Below the pieces are notes generated by a model, which was given only the letters and a program-made list of their open reading frames with translations, was not told where the DNA came from and searched no databases. The position numbers were made by a program, and so were the translations under genes. This document shows, one piece after another, positions 5,839 to 12,202 of a stretch of 12,202 bases of DNA. This stretch comes from an uncultured bacterium. GTDB lineage: Bacteria > Actinomycetota > Coriobacteriia > Coriobacteriales > Atopobiaceae. Every line of letters starts with the position of its first letter. Positions within the stretch are counted from its first letter, which is position 1. The stretch spans positions 1 to 12,202 of the forward strand of contig CAJMPT010000047.1 of assembly GCA_905215465.1 (NCBI GenBank). The letters run 5' to 3'.

Positions 5839-7494
5839 ATGGCTCTCGACAGGAACGGTGGTGGCGTCACTCGTCGCACCTTCGTCAAGGGTGGCCTGGC
5901 CGCCAGCGCCCTCGCAGCCCTCGCGGCCTGCGGCAAGAACGAGAACGCCGCGTCCGCCCAGGGCGATTCCGCCGTCAAGGCAACTGACGGCGGCACCTTC
6001 AAGTACTACATCTCCGACCCCGTCGCCATCGACCCCTACAACCTTCAGGAGTCCGAGGGCACCCAGGTCGGACACATCCTCTTCGACTCCCTGGTGGAGT
6101 GGGACTGGGACAAGTCCGACGTCAAGGCCAAGGCTGCTGCGTCCTGGGAGATCAGCGACGACAACACCGTCTTCACCTTCCACCTCAAGGACGCCAAGTT
6201 CCACAACGGCGACCCCGTGACCGCCGAGTCCTTCAAGCGCGGCTGGCAGCGCCTCGTCGACCCGTCCATGACTACCCCCGGCGAGATCGGCTACCACCTG
6301 TCTCCCGTCATGGGCTATGACGAGATGGCTAACGGCTCCGCCAAGGAGATTTCCGGCCTCACCTGCCCGGACGACAAGACCTTCGTCGTGACCCTTTCTG
6401 CCCCCATGGCCGACTTCCTGGCCGTCTGCTGCCACCCGGGCCTGGCCCCCGTGCCGCAGGCCGCCATCGACGACCCCGACAGCTTCCTGCTGGCCCCCAT
6501 CGGCAACGGCCCCTTCATGATGGACGGCAAGTGGGAGTCCGGCCAGTACATCAACGTCAAGCGCTTCGAGGACTACTACGGCGACAAGCCCGCGCTGGAC
6601 GCCATCAACTTCTCCATCCAGAAGGACCCCAAGACCGCCTACAGCGAGCTTGAGGCTGGCAACATGGACTTCTGCCAGATGCCGACCGGCCGAATCCAGG
6701 AGCTGACCGAGAAGTTCGGCAAGTCCGTCGACGGCTACACCATCTCCCCGAGCCGCCAGGCCCTGCTGGGCGCCGAGGCCTCCGTCTACTACCTGGCGGT
6801 CAACCTCGAGGACGAGACCATGGCCAACAAGGACCTGCGTCACGCCATCTCCCTGGCCATCAACCGCCAGAACATTGTCGACACCCTCTTCGAGGGCGGT
6901 CGCGAGCCCGCTGACAACGTCTTCCCGCCGATCATCGACAAGAAGGGCGGCAGCTGGGAGTTCGCCGAGTACGACCCCGAGAAGGCCAAGCAGATCATCG
7001 ACGAGAAGGGCCTTGCCGGCACCTCCGTCACCTTGAGCTACAACTCCGGCGGCGGCCACGAGGACATCATGTCCTGCATCCAGGCCGACCTGCAGGCCGT
7101 GGGCCTTACCGTCGAGCAGGACACCAAGGAGTGGGCTGCCTACCTCCAGGGCCTGACCGACGGCACCTTCCAGATGGGTCGCCTCGGCTGGATCGCCGAC
7201 TACCCGACGCTGGACAACTTCATCTTCCCCAACTTCTATTCCACGGCTGACAACAACTACTCCCGCTACGCCAACGCTGAGGTTGACGCCGCCATCGACG
7301 CCGCCCGCGCCATCGCCGACGAGGACGAGCGCAAGGATGCCTACCGCGCCATCAACAAGATGGTTGCCGACGACATGCCCATCATCCCCATCATGTTCTA
7401 CTGCCACAACCACGTGGCCTCCGACCGCGTCAACGAGCTCTTCTACAACGCCCAGGGCATCGCTGACCTCGGTCACGCCTCCCTCAGGGCCTAA
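5839..7494 (+). CDS. oppA: Oligopeptide ABC transporter substrate-binding lipoprotein (SBP family 5), Tat-type signal
   Basis: The 551-residue protein is the peptide-capturing component of an Opp-type importer, expected to be anchored by lipid on the outer face of the membrane. The N-terminus has TRRTFVK (11-17), a twin-arginine motif, then a short hydrophobic stretch and the lipobox LAAC with Cys31 as lipidation site. This suggests export in folded form by Tat followed by signal peptidase II processing. The family signature lies at about 102-142: SWEISDDNTVFTFHLKDAKF, then HNGDPVTAESFKRGW. Later blocks FMMDGKWESGQYINVKRFEDY, KDLRHAISLAINRQNI and the C-terminal MPIIPIMFYCHNH fit the same family. 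The genes for both permeases and both ATPases follow in order. The ligand could be oligopeptides or dipeptides; sequence alone does not decide. Confidence 0.93.
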   Translation: MALDRNGGGVTRRTFVKGGLAASALAALAACGKNENAASAQGDSAVKATDGGTFKYYISDPVAIDPYNLQESEGTQVGHILFDSLVEWDWDKSDVKAKAAASWEISDDNTVFTFHLKDAKFHNGDPVTAESFKRGWQRLVDPSMTTPGEIGYHLSPVMGYDEMANGSAKEISGLTCPDDKTFVVTLSAPMADFLAVCCHPGLAPVPQAAIDDPDSFLLAPIGNGPFMMDGKWESGQYINVKRFEDYYGDKPALDAINFSIQKDPKTAYSELEAGNMDFCQMPTGRIQELTEKFGKSVDGYTISPSRQALLGAEASVYYLAVNLEDETMANKDLRHAISLAINRQNIVDTLFEGGREPADNVFPPIIDKKGGSWEFAEYDPEKAKQIIDEKGLAGTSVTLSYNSGGGHEDIMSCIQADLQAVGLTVEQDTKEWAAYLQGLTDGTFQMGRLGWIADYPTLDNFIFPNFYSTADNNYSRYANAEVDAAIDAARAIADEDERKDAYRAINKMVADDMPIIPIMFYCHNHVASDRVNELFYNAQGIADLGHASLRA

Positions 7495-7528
7495 GTTCCT
7501 GAGCAGGCCGGCCTAGAGCCGCAACTGC

Positions 7529-7565
7529 GTGCGGGGCATCGCGCCTGTGTGCCGATGCCCCGCAC
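7529..7565 (+). promoter_or_regulatory. Strong hairpin between oppA and oppB, no T tract
   Basis: GTGCGGGGCATCG (7529-7541) pairs without error with CGATGCCCCGCAC (7553-7565), a 13-bp GC-rich stem with an 11-base loop. No T run follows, so it is not a classical terminator. In binding-protein operons such hairpins often protect the 3' end of the upstream message, allowing more binding protein than permease; that role is inferred here. Confidence 0.7.
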
Positions 7566-7590
7566 ATGCGGTTCAGCCCGGGCCCGCTGC

Positions 7591-7640
7591 GTCATCCTCT
7601 CCGCTTCGGCGGACGTGACCCCAGACCCTCTCGAAGAGGG
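7591..7640 (+). promoter_or_regulatory. Two further hairpins ahead of oppB, one with a TTCG tetraloop
   Basis: TCCGC-TTCG-GCGGA (7600-7613) has the very stable UUCG tetraloop in RNA and is framed by GTCA (7591-7594) and TGAC (7616-7619). CCCTCT-CGA-AGAGGG follows at 7626-7640. With the larger hairpin at 7529 they make three structures in the 196 bases between oppA and oppB. No promoter is evident for oppB. Confidence 0.55.
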
Positions 7641-7690
7641 GACGATGGCGCAGAAGGCCGACGCATCTATCCGACACTAGAGGGGAAAAC

Positions 7691-8731
7691 ATGGGAAAGT
7701 ACATCCTCAAGCGTGTTCTCCAGTTCATACCGGTGTTTCTCGGCGTGACGCTCATCCTTTTTGCGATGGAGAACATCGTCCCGGGAGACCCCATCAAGCT
7801 CATGGCAGGAGAGAAGAAGCTTGATCCGGTCACCGAGACCAACCTGCGTGCCACCTATCACCTCATCGAGACCGATGAGGATGGCAACATCCTGTACGAC
7901 GAGGGCGGCAACACCATCGAGACGCCCCTGTGGAAGCGCTACGTTCTCTACGTGAACGGGCTTCTCCACGGTGATCTCGGCACGTCCTACCAGCGCAAGG
8001 GCCAGGCGGTGACCGACATCCTGGCCGCCAAGTACCCCTACACCATCAAGCTGGCCGTGGTGGCCATCCTCCTTGAGACGGTGGTGGGCATCGGCGCCGG
8101 AATGGTGTCTGCCATCAAGCGCTACTCGTTCTGGGACGTCCTGGTCACCCTCGTGACCTCCGTCCTGGTGGCAATGCCCGCGTTCTGGCTGGGCATGCTG
8201 TTGCAGCTCTTCTTTGGCGTCGTCCTGAAGGACGTAACCGGCGGCGCCTTCTACCTGCCGATCTCCGCTGACTTCTCGCCGTACTCCGAGTTCCAGAGCT
8301 GGGTGTACTACATCCTGCCGGCCATCACGCTGGCGGCCGTCTCCACGGCCTACTCCGCCCGCATCATGCGCTCGCAGCTCCTCGAGGTCATGAACCAGGA
8401 CTACATCCGCACCGCGCGCGCCAAGGGCCTCTCCCGTCGCGACGTCATCTGGCACCACGCCCTCAAGAACGCGCTCATCCCCGTTGTCACCTACATCGGC
8501 AACGACTTTGGCGCGATGATGGCCGGCGCCATCCTGACCGAGACCGTCTTCAACTGGCCGGGCGTGGGCTACGAGACCTACCGTGCCATCTCCCAGCGTG
8601 ACTGGCCCATCGTCCTGGGCTCCGTCACGGTCATCGTCGTGCTCGTCATGATCATCAACCTCATCGTGGACGTCTCCTACGCGTTCCTGGACCCCAGGAT
8701 TCGCTTTGGCGCCCCGAAGAGCGAGCAGTAG
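7691..8731 (+). CDS. oppB: Oligopeptide ABC transporter permease, OppB type
   Basis: This 346-residue integral membrane protein forms half of the translocation pore. The first membrane helix (about 9-29) ends in the typical IVPGDP motif. HGDLGTSY (93-100) precedes the core permease domain, whose remaining helices fall at about 119-141, 150-178, 205-222, 261-283 and 307-330. The cytosolic EAA loop that docks to the ATPases reads YIRTARAKGLSRRDVI (238-253). Residues about 58-78 form an acidic, Asp/Glu/Gly/Asn-rich insertion in the first outer loop that most OppB proteins lack. The ATG follows AGGGG at 7681-7685. The oppC start lies 13 bases after the stop. Confidence 0.94.
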   Translation: MGKYILKRVLQFIPVFLGVTLILFAMENIVPGDPIKLMAGEKKLDPVTETNLRATYHLIETDEDGNILYDEGGNTIETPLWKRYVLYVNGLLHGDLGTSYQRKGQAVTDILAAKYPYTIKLAVVAILLETVVGIGAGMVSAIKRYSFWDVLVTLVTSVLVAMPAFWLGMLLQLFFGVVLKDVTGGAFYLPISADFSPYSEFQSWVYYILPAITLAAVSTAYSARIMRSQLLEVMNQDYIRTARAKGLSRRDVIWHHALKNALIPVVTYIGNDFGAMMAGAILTETVFNWPGVGYETYRAISQRDWPIVLGSVTVIVVLVMIINLIVDVSYAFLDPRIRFGAPKSEQ

Positions 8732-8744
8732 GGAGGTGCGCTCA

Positions 8745-9710
8745 ATGACTGACAAGAACAACACGCCCGAGGCTCAGCAGGCCGAGGACGCCCTCAACCA
8801 GGAGGAGCTCACCGAGCCCACCGGCTCCAAGGCAACCGCCCCCGCCCGCACCCTCTGGAGCGACGCCTGGAAGCGTCTCAAGCGCAACAAGCTTGCCATG
8901 CTGGGCGCCATCTGGATCATCTTCATGGTCATCGTGGCCGTCTCCGCGCCGCTTTGGGCCCCGTCCGTCCTGGGCGACCCGACGGCCGCCGACTCCGCCA
9001 CCATGACGGCCAACTCCCGCCTGGTCCCGTCCCTGGAGCACCCCTTCGGCACCGACACCCTGGGCCGCGACGTGCTCTGCCGCGTGGTCTACGGCGCCCG
9101 CGTCTCCCTTGCCGTCGGCGTGCTGGCAACTGCCATCTCCACGGCCATCGGCCTGGTCATGGGCGCCCTCGCGGCCTACTACGGCGGCATCTGGGACACC
9201 ATCATCATGCGCCTGGCCGACGTCTTCATGGCCTTCCCGTACACGCTCTTCGTCATTGCCATGATCGCGGTCATGGGCAACGGCATCCAGAACGTCTTCA
9301 TCGCCATCGGAATCCTGGGTTGGCCCTCCATCGCCCGCGTCTTCAGGAGCGCCATCCTCACGGTCAAGGAGAACGACTACGTTGACGCCGCGCGCGCCAT
9401 GGGCGCCTCTGACCTTCGCATCATCGCGCGCCACATCTTCCCCAACTCCGTGGCCTCCATCGTGGTCTACGCCACGATGAACATCGGCGGCGCTATCCTG
9501 ACCGAGAGCGCCCTGTCCTACCTGGGCATGGGCGTCGTGCCGCCCGACCCCTCGTGGGGCAACCTCATCTCCGACGGCCAGACCTACCTGGCCACCCAGC
9601 CCTGGCTCATGATCATGCCGGGCCTGGCCATCCTCACGACGGTCCTTGCCTTCACCCTGCTGGGCGACGGCCTGCGTGATGCCCTCGACGTCAAGATGAA
9701 GGACGCATAG
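8745..9710 (+). CDS. oppC: Oligopeptide ABC transporter permease, OppC type
   Basis: The second pore subunit, 321 residues from ATG 8745. GGAGG (8732-8736) with 8 bases spacing supports this start over an in-frame ATG at 8706 that lies within oppB. A polar, acidic tail of about 35 residues leads to TLWSDAWKRLKRNKLAM and the first membrane helix (about 49-70). HPFGTDTLGRDVL (99-111) is the OppC/DppC signature. The EAA loop is YVDAARAMGASDLRII (212-227), followed by ARHIFPNS. ALSYLGMGVVPPDPSWG (256-272) is also characteristic of the family. The oppD gene begins two bases after the stop, so the two are tightly coupled. Confidence 0.95.
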   Translation: MTDKNNTPEAQQAEDALNQEELTEPTGSKATAPARTLWSDAWKRLKRNKLAMLGAIWIIFMVIVAVSAPLWAPSVLGDPTAADSATMTANSRLVPSLEHPFGTDTLGRDVLCRVVYGARVSLAVGVLATAISTAIGLVMGALAAYYGGIWDTIIMRLADVFMAFPYTLFVIAMIAVMGNGIQNVFIAIGILGWPSIARVFRSAILTVKENDYVDAARAMGASDLRIIARHIFPNSVASIVVYATMNIGGAILTESALSYLGMGVVPPDPSWGNLISDGQTYLATQPWLMIMPGLAILTTVLAFTLLGDGLRDALDVKMKDA

Positions 9711-9712
9711 CC

Positions 9713-10810
9713 ATGTTTGGAAAGAAGAAGACCAAGGTCGACCCGAGCCAGGACCTCAAGAACCAGCCGGTTCCCGAGGGCTCCCACCTGCTTGAGGTGG
9801 ACGACCTCAAGATGTACTTCCACACGCAGGACGGCGTGGTCAAGGCCGTCGATGGCGTGAGCTACACCCTCGACCGCGGAGAGACCCTCGGCGTGGTCGG
9901 CGAGTCCGGCTCCGGCAAGTCCGTGACCTCGCTCACCATCATGGGCCTCATCGACATGCCCCCGGGACGCATCGAGGGCGGCGACGTCCGCTACCGCGGC
10001 CAGTCCCTGCTCAAGATGTCCGAGGCCCAGATGCAGCAGATCCGCGGCAACGACATCGCCATGATCTTCCAGGACCCCATGACCTCGCTGAACCCGGTCT
10101 ACACCATCGGTCGCCAGCTGGGCGAGGGCCTGCGCCTTCACCGCGGCTACACCAAGGAGCAGGCCACGGCCCGCGCCATCGAGCTGCTAGACCTGGTGGG
10201 CATCCCCAACCCGGAGCAGCGCGTCAAGGACTACCCGCACCAGTTCTCTGGCGGTATGCGCCAGCGCGTCATGATCGCCATGGCCCTGGCCTGCGACCCC
10301 GACATCCTCATCGCCGACGAGCCCACCACCGCCCTGGACGTCACCATCCAGGCGCAGATCGTCGAGCTCATGAAGGAGATGCAGCAGAAGAACGGCAACG
10401 CCATCATCATGATCACCCACGACCTTGGCGTGGTGGCAGACGTCGCCGACAAGATCATGGTCATGTATGCCGGCTCCCCCGTGGAGATGGGCACCGCCGA
10501 CGAGATCTTCTACCAGCCGCACCACCCCTACACCTGGGGCCTCATGCGCTCCATCCCCAAGCCCGAGGGAGACGAGAAGCACCCGCTCACGCCCATCGAG
10601 GGCAACCCGCCCTCGCTCATGAGCCTGCCGACCGGCTGCTCCTTCGCGCCCAGGTGCCCCTACGCCACCGACAAGTGCCGCGCCAGCAAGCCCGAGCGCG
10701 TTGAGGTGGCCCCCGGCCACTTTGCCCGCTGCCACTACGCGGCCGACGAGGCCTTCATCGCCGCCAACGCGCCCGAGAGCTCGCGCGCCAAGAAGGGAGG
10801 GGAGGCCTAA
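9713..10810 (+). CDS. oppD: Oligopeptide ABC transporter ATP-binding protein, OppD type
   Basis: One of the two cytosolic ATPases driving import; 365 residues. It shows Walker A GESGSGKS (63-70), Q-loop Gln120 in MIFQDPMTSLNP, signature FSGGMRQR (178-185), Walker B ILIADEP (198-204), and switch His236 in ITHDLG. The C-terminal oligopeptide-transporter domain contains HHPYTWGL and the cysteine pattern Cys309, Cys315, Cys322 and Cys340 (GCSFAPRCPYATDKC, later ARCHY). In related OppD proteins this cysteine set is reported to bind an iron-sulfur cluster; whether it does here is inference. The N-terminus carries a lysine-rich extension of about 25 residues. GAAGGA-like sequence at 9698-9703 (GAAGGA) is the probable ribosome site within oppC. 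The stop overlaps the oppF start by one base. Confidence 0.95.
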   Translation: MFGKKKTKVDPSQDLKNQPVPEGSHLLEVDDLKMYFHTQDGVVKAVDGVSYTLDRGETLGVVGESGSGKSVTSLTIMGLIDMPPGRIEGGDVRYRGQSLLKMSEAQMQQIRGNDIAMIFQDPMTSLNPVYTIGRQLGEGLRLHRGYTKEQATARAIELLDLVGIPNPEQRVKDYPHQFSGGMRQRVMIAMALACDPDILIADEPTTALDVTIQAQIVELMKEMQQKNGNAIIMITHDLGVVADVADKIMVMYAGSPVEMGTADEIFYQPHHPYTWGLMRSIPKPEGDEKHPLTPIEGNPPSLMSLPTGCSFAPRCPYATDKCRASKPERVEVAPGHFARCHYAADEAFIAANAPESSRAKKGGEA

Positions 10811-11835
10811 TGGCAGACCAGAGGACCCCGCTTCTCTCCGTGCAGCACCTCTGCAAGGAGTTCCCCGTCGAGTCCGGCGTCTTTGGCAAGCGCTTCTCCA
10901 AGAGGGCCGTCCACGCCGTCAACGACGTCTCGTTTGACATCTACGCCGGCGAGACCTTCGGCCTGGTGGGAGAGTCCGGCTGCGGCAAGTCCACCACGGG
11001 CCGCTGCATCATGCACCTCACCCGTCCCACCAGCGGCACGGTGCTCTTCGAGGGCAAGGACGTCTCCAAGATGAGCAAGAAGGAGCTCAAGGAGATGCGC
11101 CGCAACATGCAGTTCATCTTCCAGGACCCCTATGCGTCCCTTAACCCCCGCATGACCATCGGAGAGATTGTCTCCGAGCCGCTCATCATCCACAACGTCA
11201 TGCCCGACGCCAAGGAGCGCGAGGAGTACGTCCGCGGCCTCCTGGACGTGGTGGGACTCAACCCGGAGCACATCAACCGCTACCCGCACGAGTTCTCTGG
11301 CGGCCAGCGCCAGCGCGTGGGCATTGCCCGCGCCTTCGCGCTCAAGCCCAAGCTCATCATCTGCGACGAGCCCGTCTCCGCCCTTGACGTCTCCATCCAG
11401 GCCCAGGTGCTCAACCTCCTGAACGACCTGCAGAAGGAGTACGGCACGGCCTACCTGTTCATCGCGCACGACCTCTCTGTGGTCCAGCACATCTCCGACA
11501 ACATCGGCGTCATGTACCTGGGCAACATGATGGAGTACGCGGACTGGAAGGCCCTCTACGACCGTCCGCACCACCCCTACACGCAGTCGCTGCTCTCCGC
11601 CGTGCCGGTGCCCGATCCGGACATCCAGGCCACGCGCAAGCGCATCGTCCTTGCGGGAGACCCGCCGTCGCCCATCGACGCGCCCTCCGGCTGCTGCTTC
11701 CACACGCGCTGCCCCATGGCGTGCGAGAAGTGCTCCCAGGAGCGCCCGGAGTTCCGCGAGGTGGAGCCTGGTCACTTCTGCGCCTGTCACTTTGCGGCAC
11801 CCAACCCCATCAAGGAGAGCTCTATCGAGCTCTAG
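10810..11835 (+). CDS. oppF: Oligopeptide ABC transporter ATP-binding protein, OppF type
   Basis: The partner ATPase of OppD; 341 residues. The early stretch SGVFGKRFSKRAVHAVNDVSF is typical of OppF. Motifs: Walker A GESGCGKS (54-61), Q-loop Gln105 in FIFQDPYASLNP, signature FSGGQRQR (162-169), Walker B LIICDEP (182-188), and switch His220 in IAHDLS. The C-terminal domain has HHPYTQSLLSAVP and the cysteine set Cys295/296, Cys301, Cys308 and Cys324/326 (GCCFHTRCP...CEKC...HFCACHF). The start ATG shares one base with the oppD stop (TAATG) behind the purine-rich site GGGAGGGGAGG (10795-10805), so translation is coupled. It is the last gene of the operon and is followed by a terminator. Confidence 0.95.
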   Translation: MADQRTPLLSVQHLCKEFPVESGVFGKRFSKRAVHAVNDVSFDIYAGETFGLVGESGCGKSTTGRCIMHLTRPTSGTVLFEGKDVSKMSKKELKEMRRNMQFIFQDPYASLNPRMTIGEIVSEPLIIHNVMPDAKEREEYVRGLLDVVGLNPEHINRYPHEFSGGQRQRVGIARAFALKPKLIICDEPVSALDVSIQAQVLNLLNDLQKEYGTAYLFIAHDLSVVQHISDNIGVMYLGNMMEYADWKALYDRPHHPYTQSLLSAVPVPDPDIQATRKRIVLAGDPPSPIDAPSGCCFHTRCPMACEKCSQERPEFREVEPGHFCACHFAAPNPIKESSIEL

Positions 11836-11840
11836 CACCA

Positions 11841-11883
11841 GGCACCGAAAGGGAGGCAATCTTTCTTCCGGTGCCCTTCTTTT
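11841..11883 (+). terminator. Intrinsic terminator after oppF
   Basis: GGCACCG (11841-11847) pairs with CGGTGCC (11869-11875). Inside, AAAG can pair with CTTT, leaving a small bulge. The tail CTTCTTTT runs to 11883. This closes the opp operon. Confidence 0.8.
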
Positions 11884-11945
11884 GCCTCTTGCGTAGCCTC
11901 TGAGCTGGGACTTTCTTCTCGGCAAAAGTTTTTTGAAATTGAGGC

Positions 11946-11975
11946 TTGCCTTGCTTTGAAAGAGCGTGCTATATT
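11946..11975 (+). promoter_or_regulatory. Promoter for the tRNA-Leu gene
   Basis: TTGCCT (11946-11951) lies 18 bases before TATATT (11970-11975), in a locally AT-rich stretch after the opp terminator. Transcription would start near 11982, about 40 bases before the mature tRNA 5' end. Confidence 0.6.
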
Positions 11976-12022
11976 ACTCCTCGCGCAAGGGGGCAGCGGC
12001 AACGCAGCAACCGAGCAAACAA

Positions 12023-12113
12023 GTCGGAGTGGCGGAATTGGCAGACGCGCTAGCTTGAGGTGCTAGTGACTGACTAAAAGGTCGTGCGGGTTCAAGTCCC
12101 GCCTCCGACACCA
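12023..12113 (+). tRNA. tRNA-Leu (anticodon GAG), CCA encoded
   Basis: The acceptor arms GTCGGAG (12023-12029) and CTCCGAC (12103-12109) pair over 7 bases, followed by discriminator A and an encoded CCA (12111-12113). The D stem is GCG/CGC with AATTGGCAGA. The anticodon stem CTAGC/GCTAG encloses the loop TTGAGGT, giving anticodon GAG (12057-12059), which reads CUC and CUU. The long variable arm (about 12067-12085) is typical of leucine tRNAs. The T arm is GCGGG-TTCAAGT-CCCGC. Length is 91 bases with CCA. It lies between its own promoter and terminator. Confidence 0.97.
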
Positions 12114-12120
12114 CGAAATC

Positions 12121-12151
12121 AACCGGGTCACCTTTGGGTGGCCCGGTTTTT
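12121..12151 (+). terminator. Intrinsic terminator after tRNA-Leu
   Basis: AACCGGGTCACC (12121-12132) pairs with GGTGGCCCGGTT (12137-12148), 12 pairs with one G-T wobble, around the loop TTTG. A T run follows to 12151. The outer CGAAA/TTTCG (12114-12118/12149-12153) could lengthen the stem. Confidence 0.93.
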
Positions 12152-12158
12152 CGTTGTT

Positions 12159-12193
12159 GGACTTTAGTCCGTGCCGCGCGGCACGCGCGGCAT
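12159..12193. repeat. Small palindrome and GC-rich hairpin at the right edge
   Basis: GGACT-TT-AGTCC (12159-12170) is followed directly by TGCCGCGCG (12172-12180), loop GCA, CGCGCGGCA (12184-12192), a perfect 9-bp stem. No T run follows on either strand. The window ends 10 bases later, so its context is unknown. Confidence 0.5.
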
Positions 12194-12202
12194 AGAAAAC
12201 CA

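Noticed and set aside
5833..7476. Long open frame on the minus strand opposite oppA (547 codons), and similar ones opposite gap, pgk and oppF
   Set aside because: Their products are monotonous runs of Val, Gly, Leu, Asp and His without domains, as expected opposite GC-rich genes with strong third-position bias. The plus-strand genes are unmistakable.
8706..8744. Extended N-terminus for oppC starting at 8706
   Set aside because: It lies within the oppB 3' end and has no ribosome site. GGAGG at 8732-8736 fits ATG 8745.
1..12202. Defence system, CRISPR array, prophage or insertion sequence
   Set aside because: No transposase, integrase, cas-like or nuclease genes and no regularly spaced repeats are present. 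The content is housekeeping and transport.

Overview
This is an ordinary chromosomal stretch from a high-GC Gram-positive bacterium. Strong AGGAGG-type ribosome sites, the order gap-pgk-tpiA-secG, a Tat-type lipoprotein signal on the binding protein and a GC-biased third codon position all suit an actinobacterium. My best guess is a Coriobacteriia member (Olsenella/Atopobium/Collinsella-like); this rests on gene style and order, not on a search. Every convincing gene lies on the + strand. I see no mobile element, CRISPR array, phage gene or defence island, and no undescribed protein system.

Layout. (1) 2-1690: the 3' part of a creatininase-family amidohydrolase, cut by the window edge, then a complete M42-family metallo-aminopeptidase. 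(2) 1691-2078: a 388-base non-coding gap rich in short inverted repeats. It carries the likely gap promoter and a leader with two hairpins. (3) 2079-5151: the lower-glycolysis cluster gap, pgk, tpiA. An intrinsic-terminator-like hairpin lies between gap and pgk; pgk and tpiA overlap by 8 bases; a strong terminator follows tpiA. (4) 5301-5552: secG with its own probable promoter and terminator. (5) 5607-5838: the oppA control region, holding a 17-bp palindrome over a candidate -10 and a long perfect hairpin. (6) 5839-11835: a complete oligopeptide ABC importer, oppA-B-C-D-F, with structured RNA between oppA and oppB and a terminator after oppF. (7) 11946-12151: a tRNA-Leu(GAG) unit with its own promoter and terminator, then an unexplained GC-rich hairpin at the right edge.

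How the genes fit together. GapA, Pgk and TpiA interconvert triose phosphates and make ATP in central glycolysis. SecG belongs to the SecYEG channel. OppA is a cell-surface lipoprotein that captures peptides, OppB and OppC form the membrane pore, and OppD and OppF hydrolyse ATP. Peptides brought in this way could be trimmed by the M42 aminopeptidase, though that gene is not in the same operon. The points most worth a second look are all regulatory: the gap leader hairpins, the gap/pgk terminator, the oppA palindrome and hairpin (which also reads as a minus-strand terminator), and the oppA/oppB hairpin cluster.
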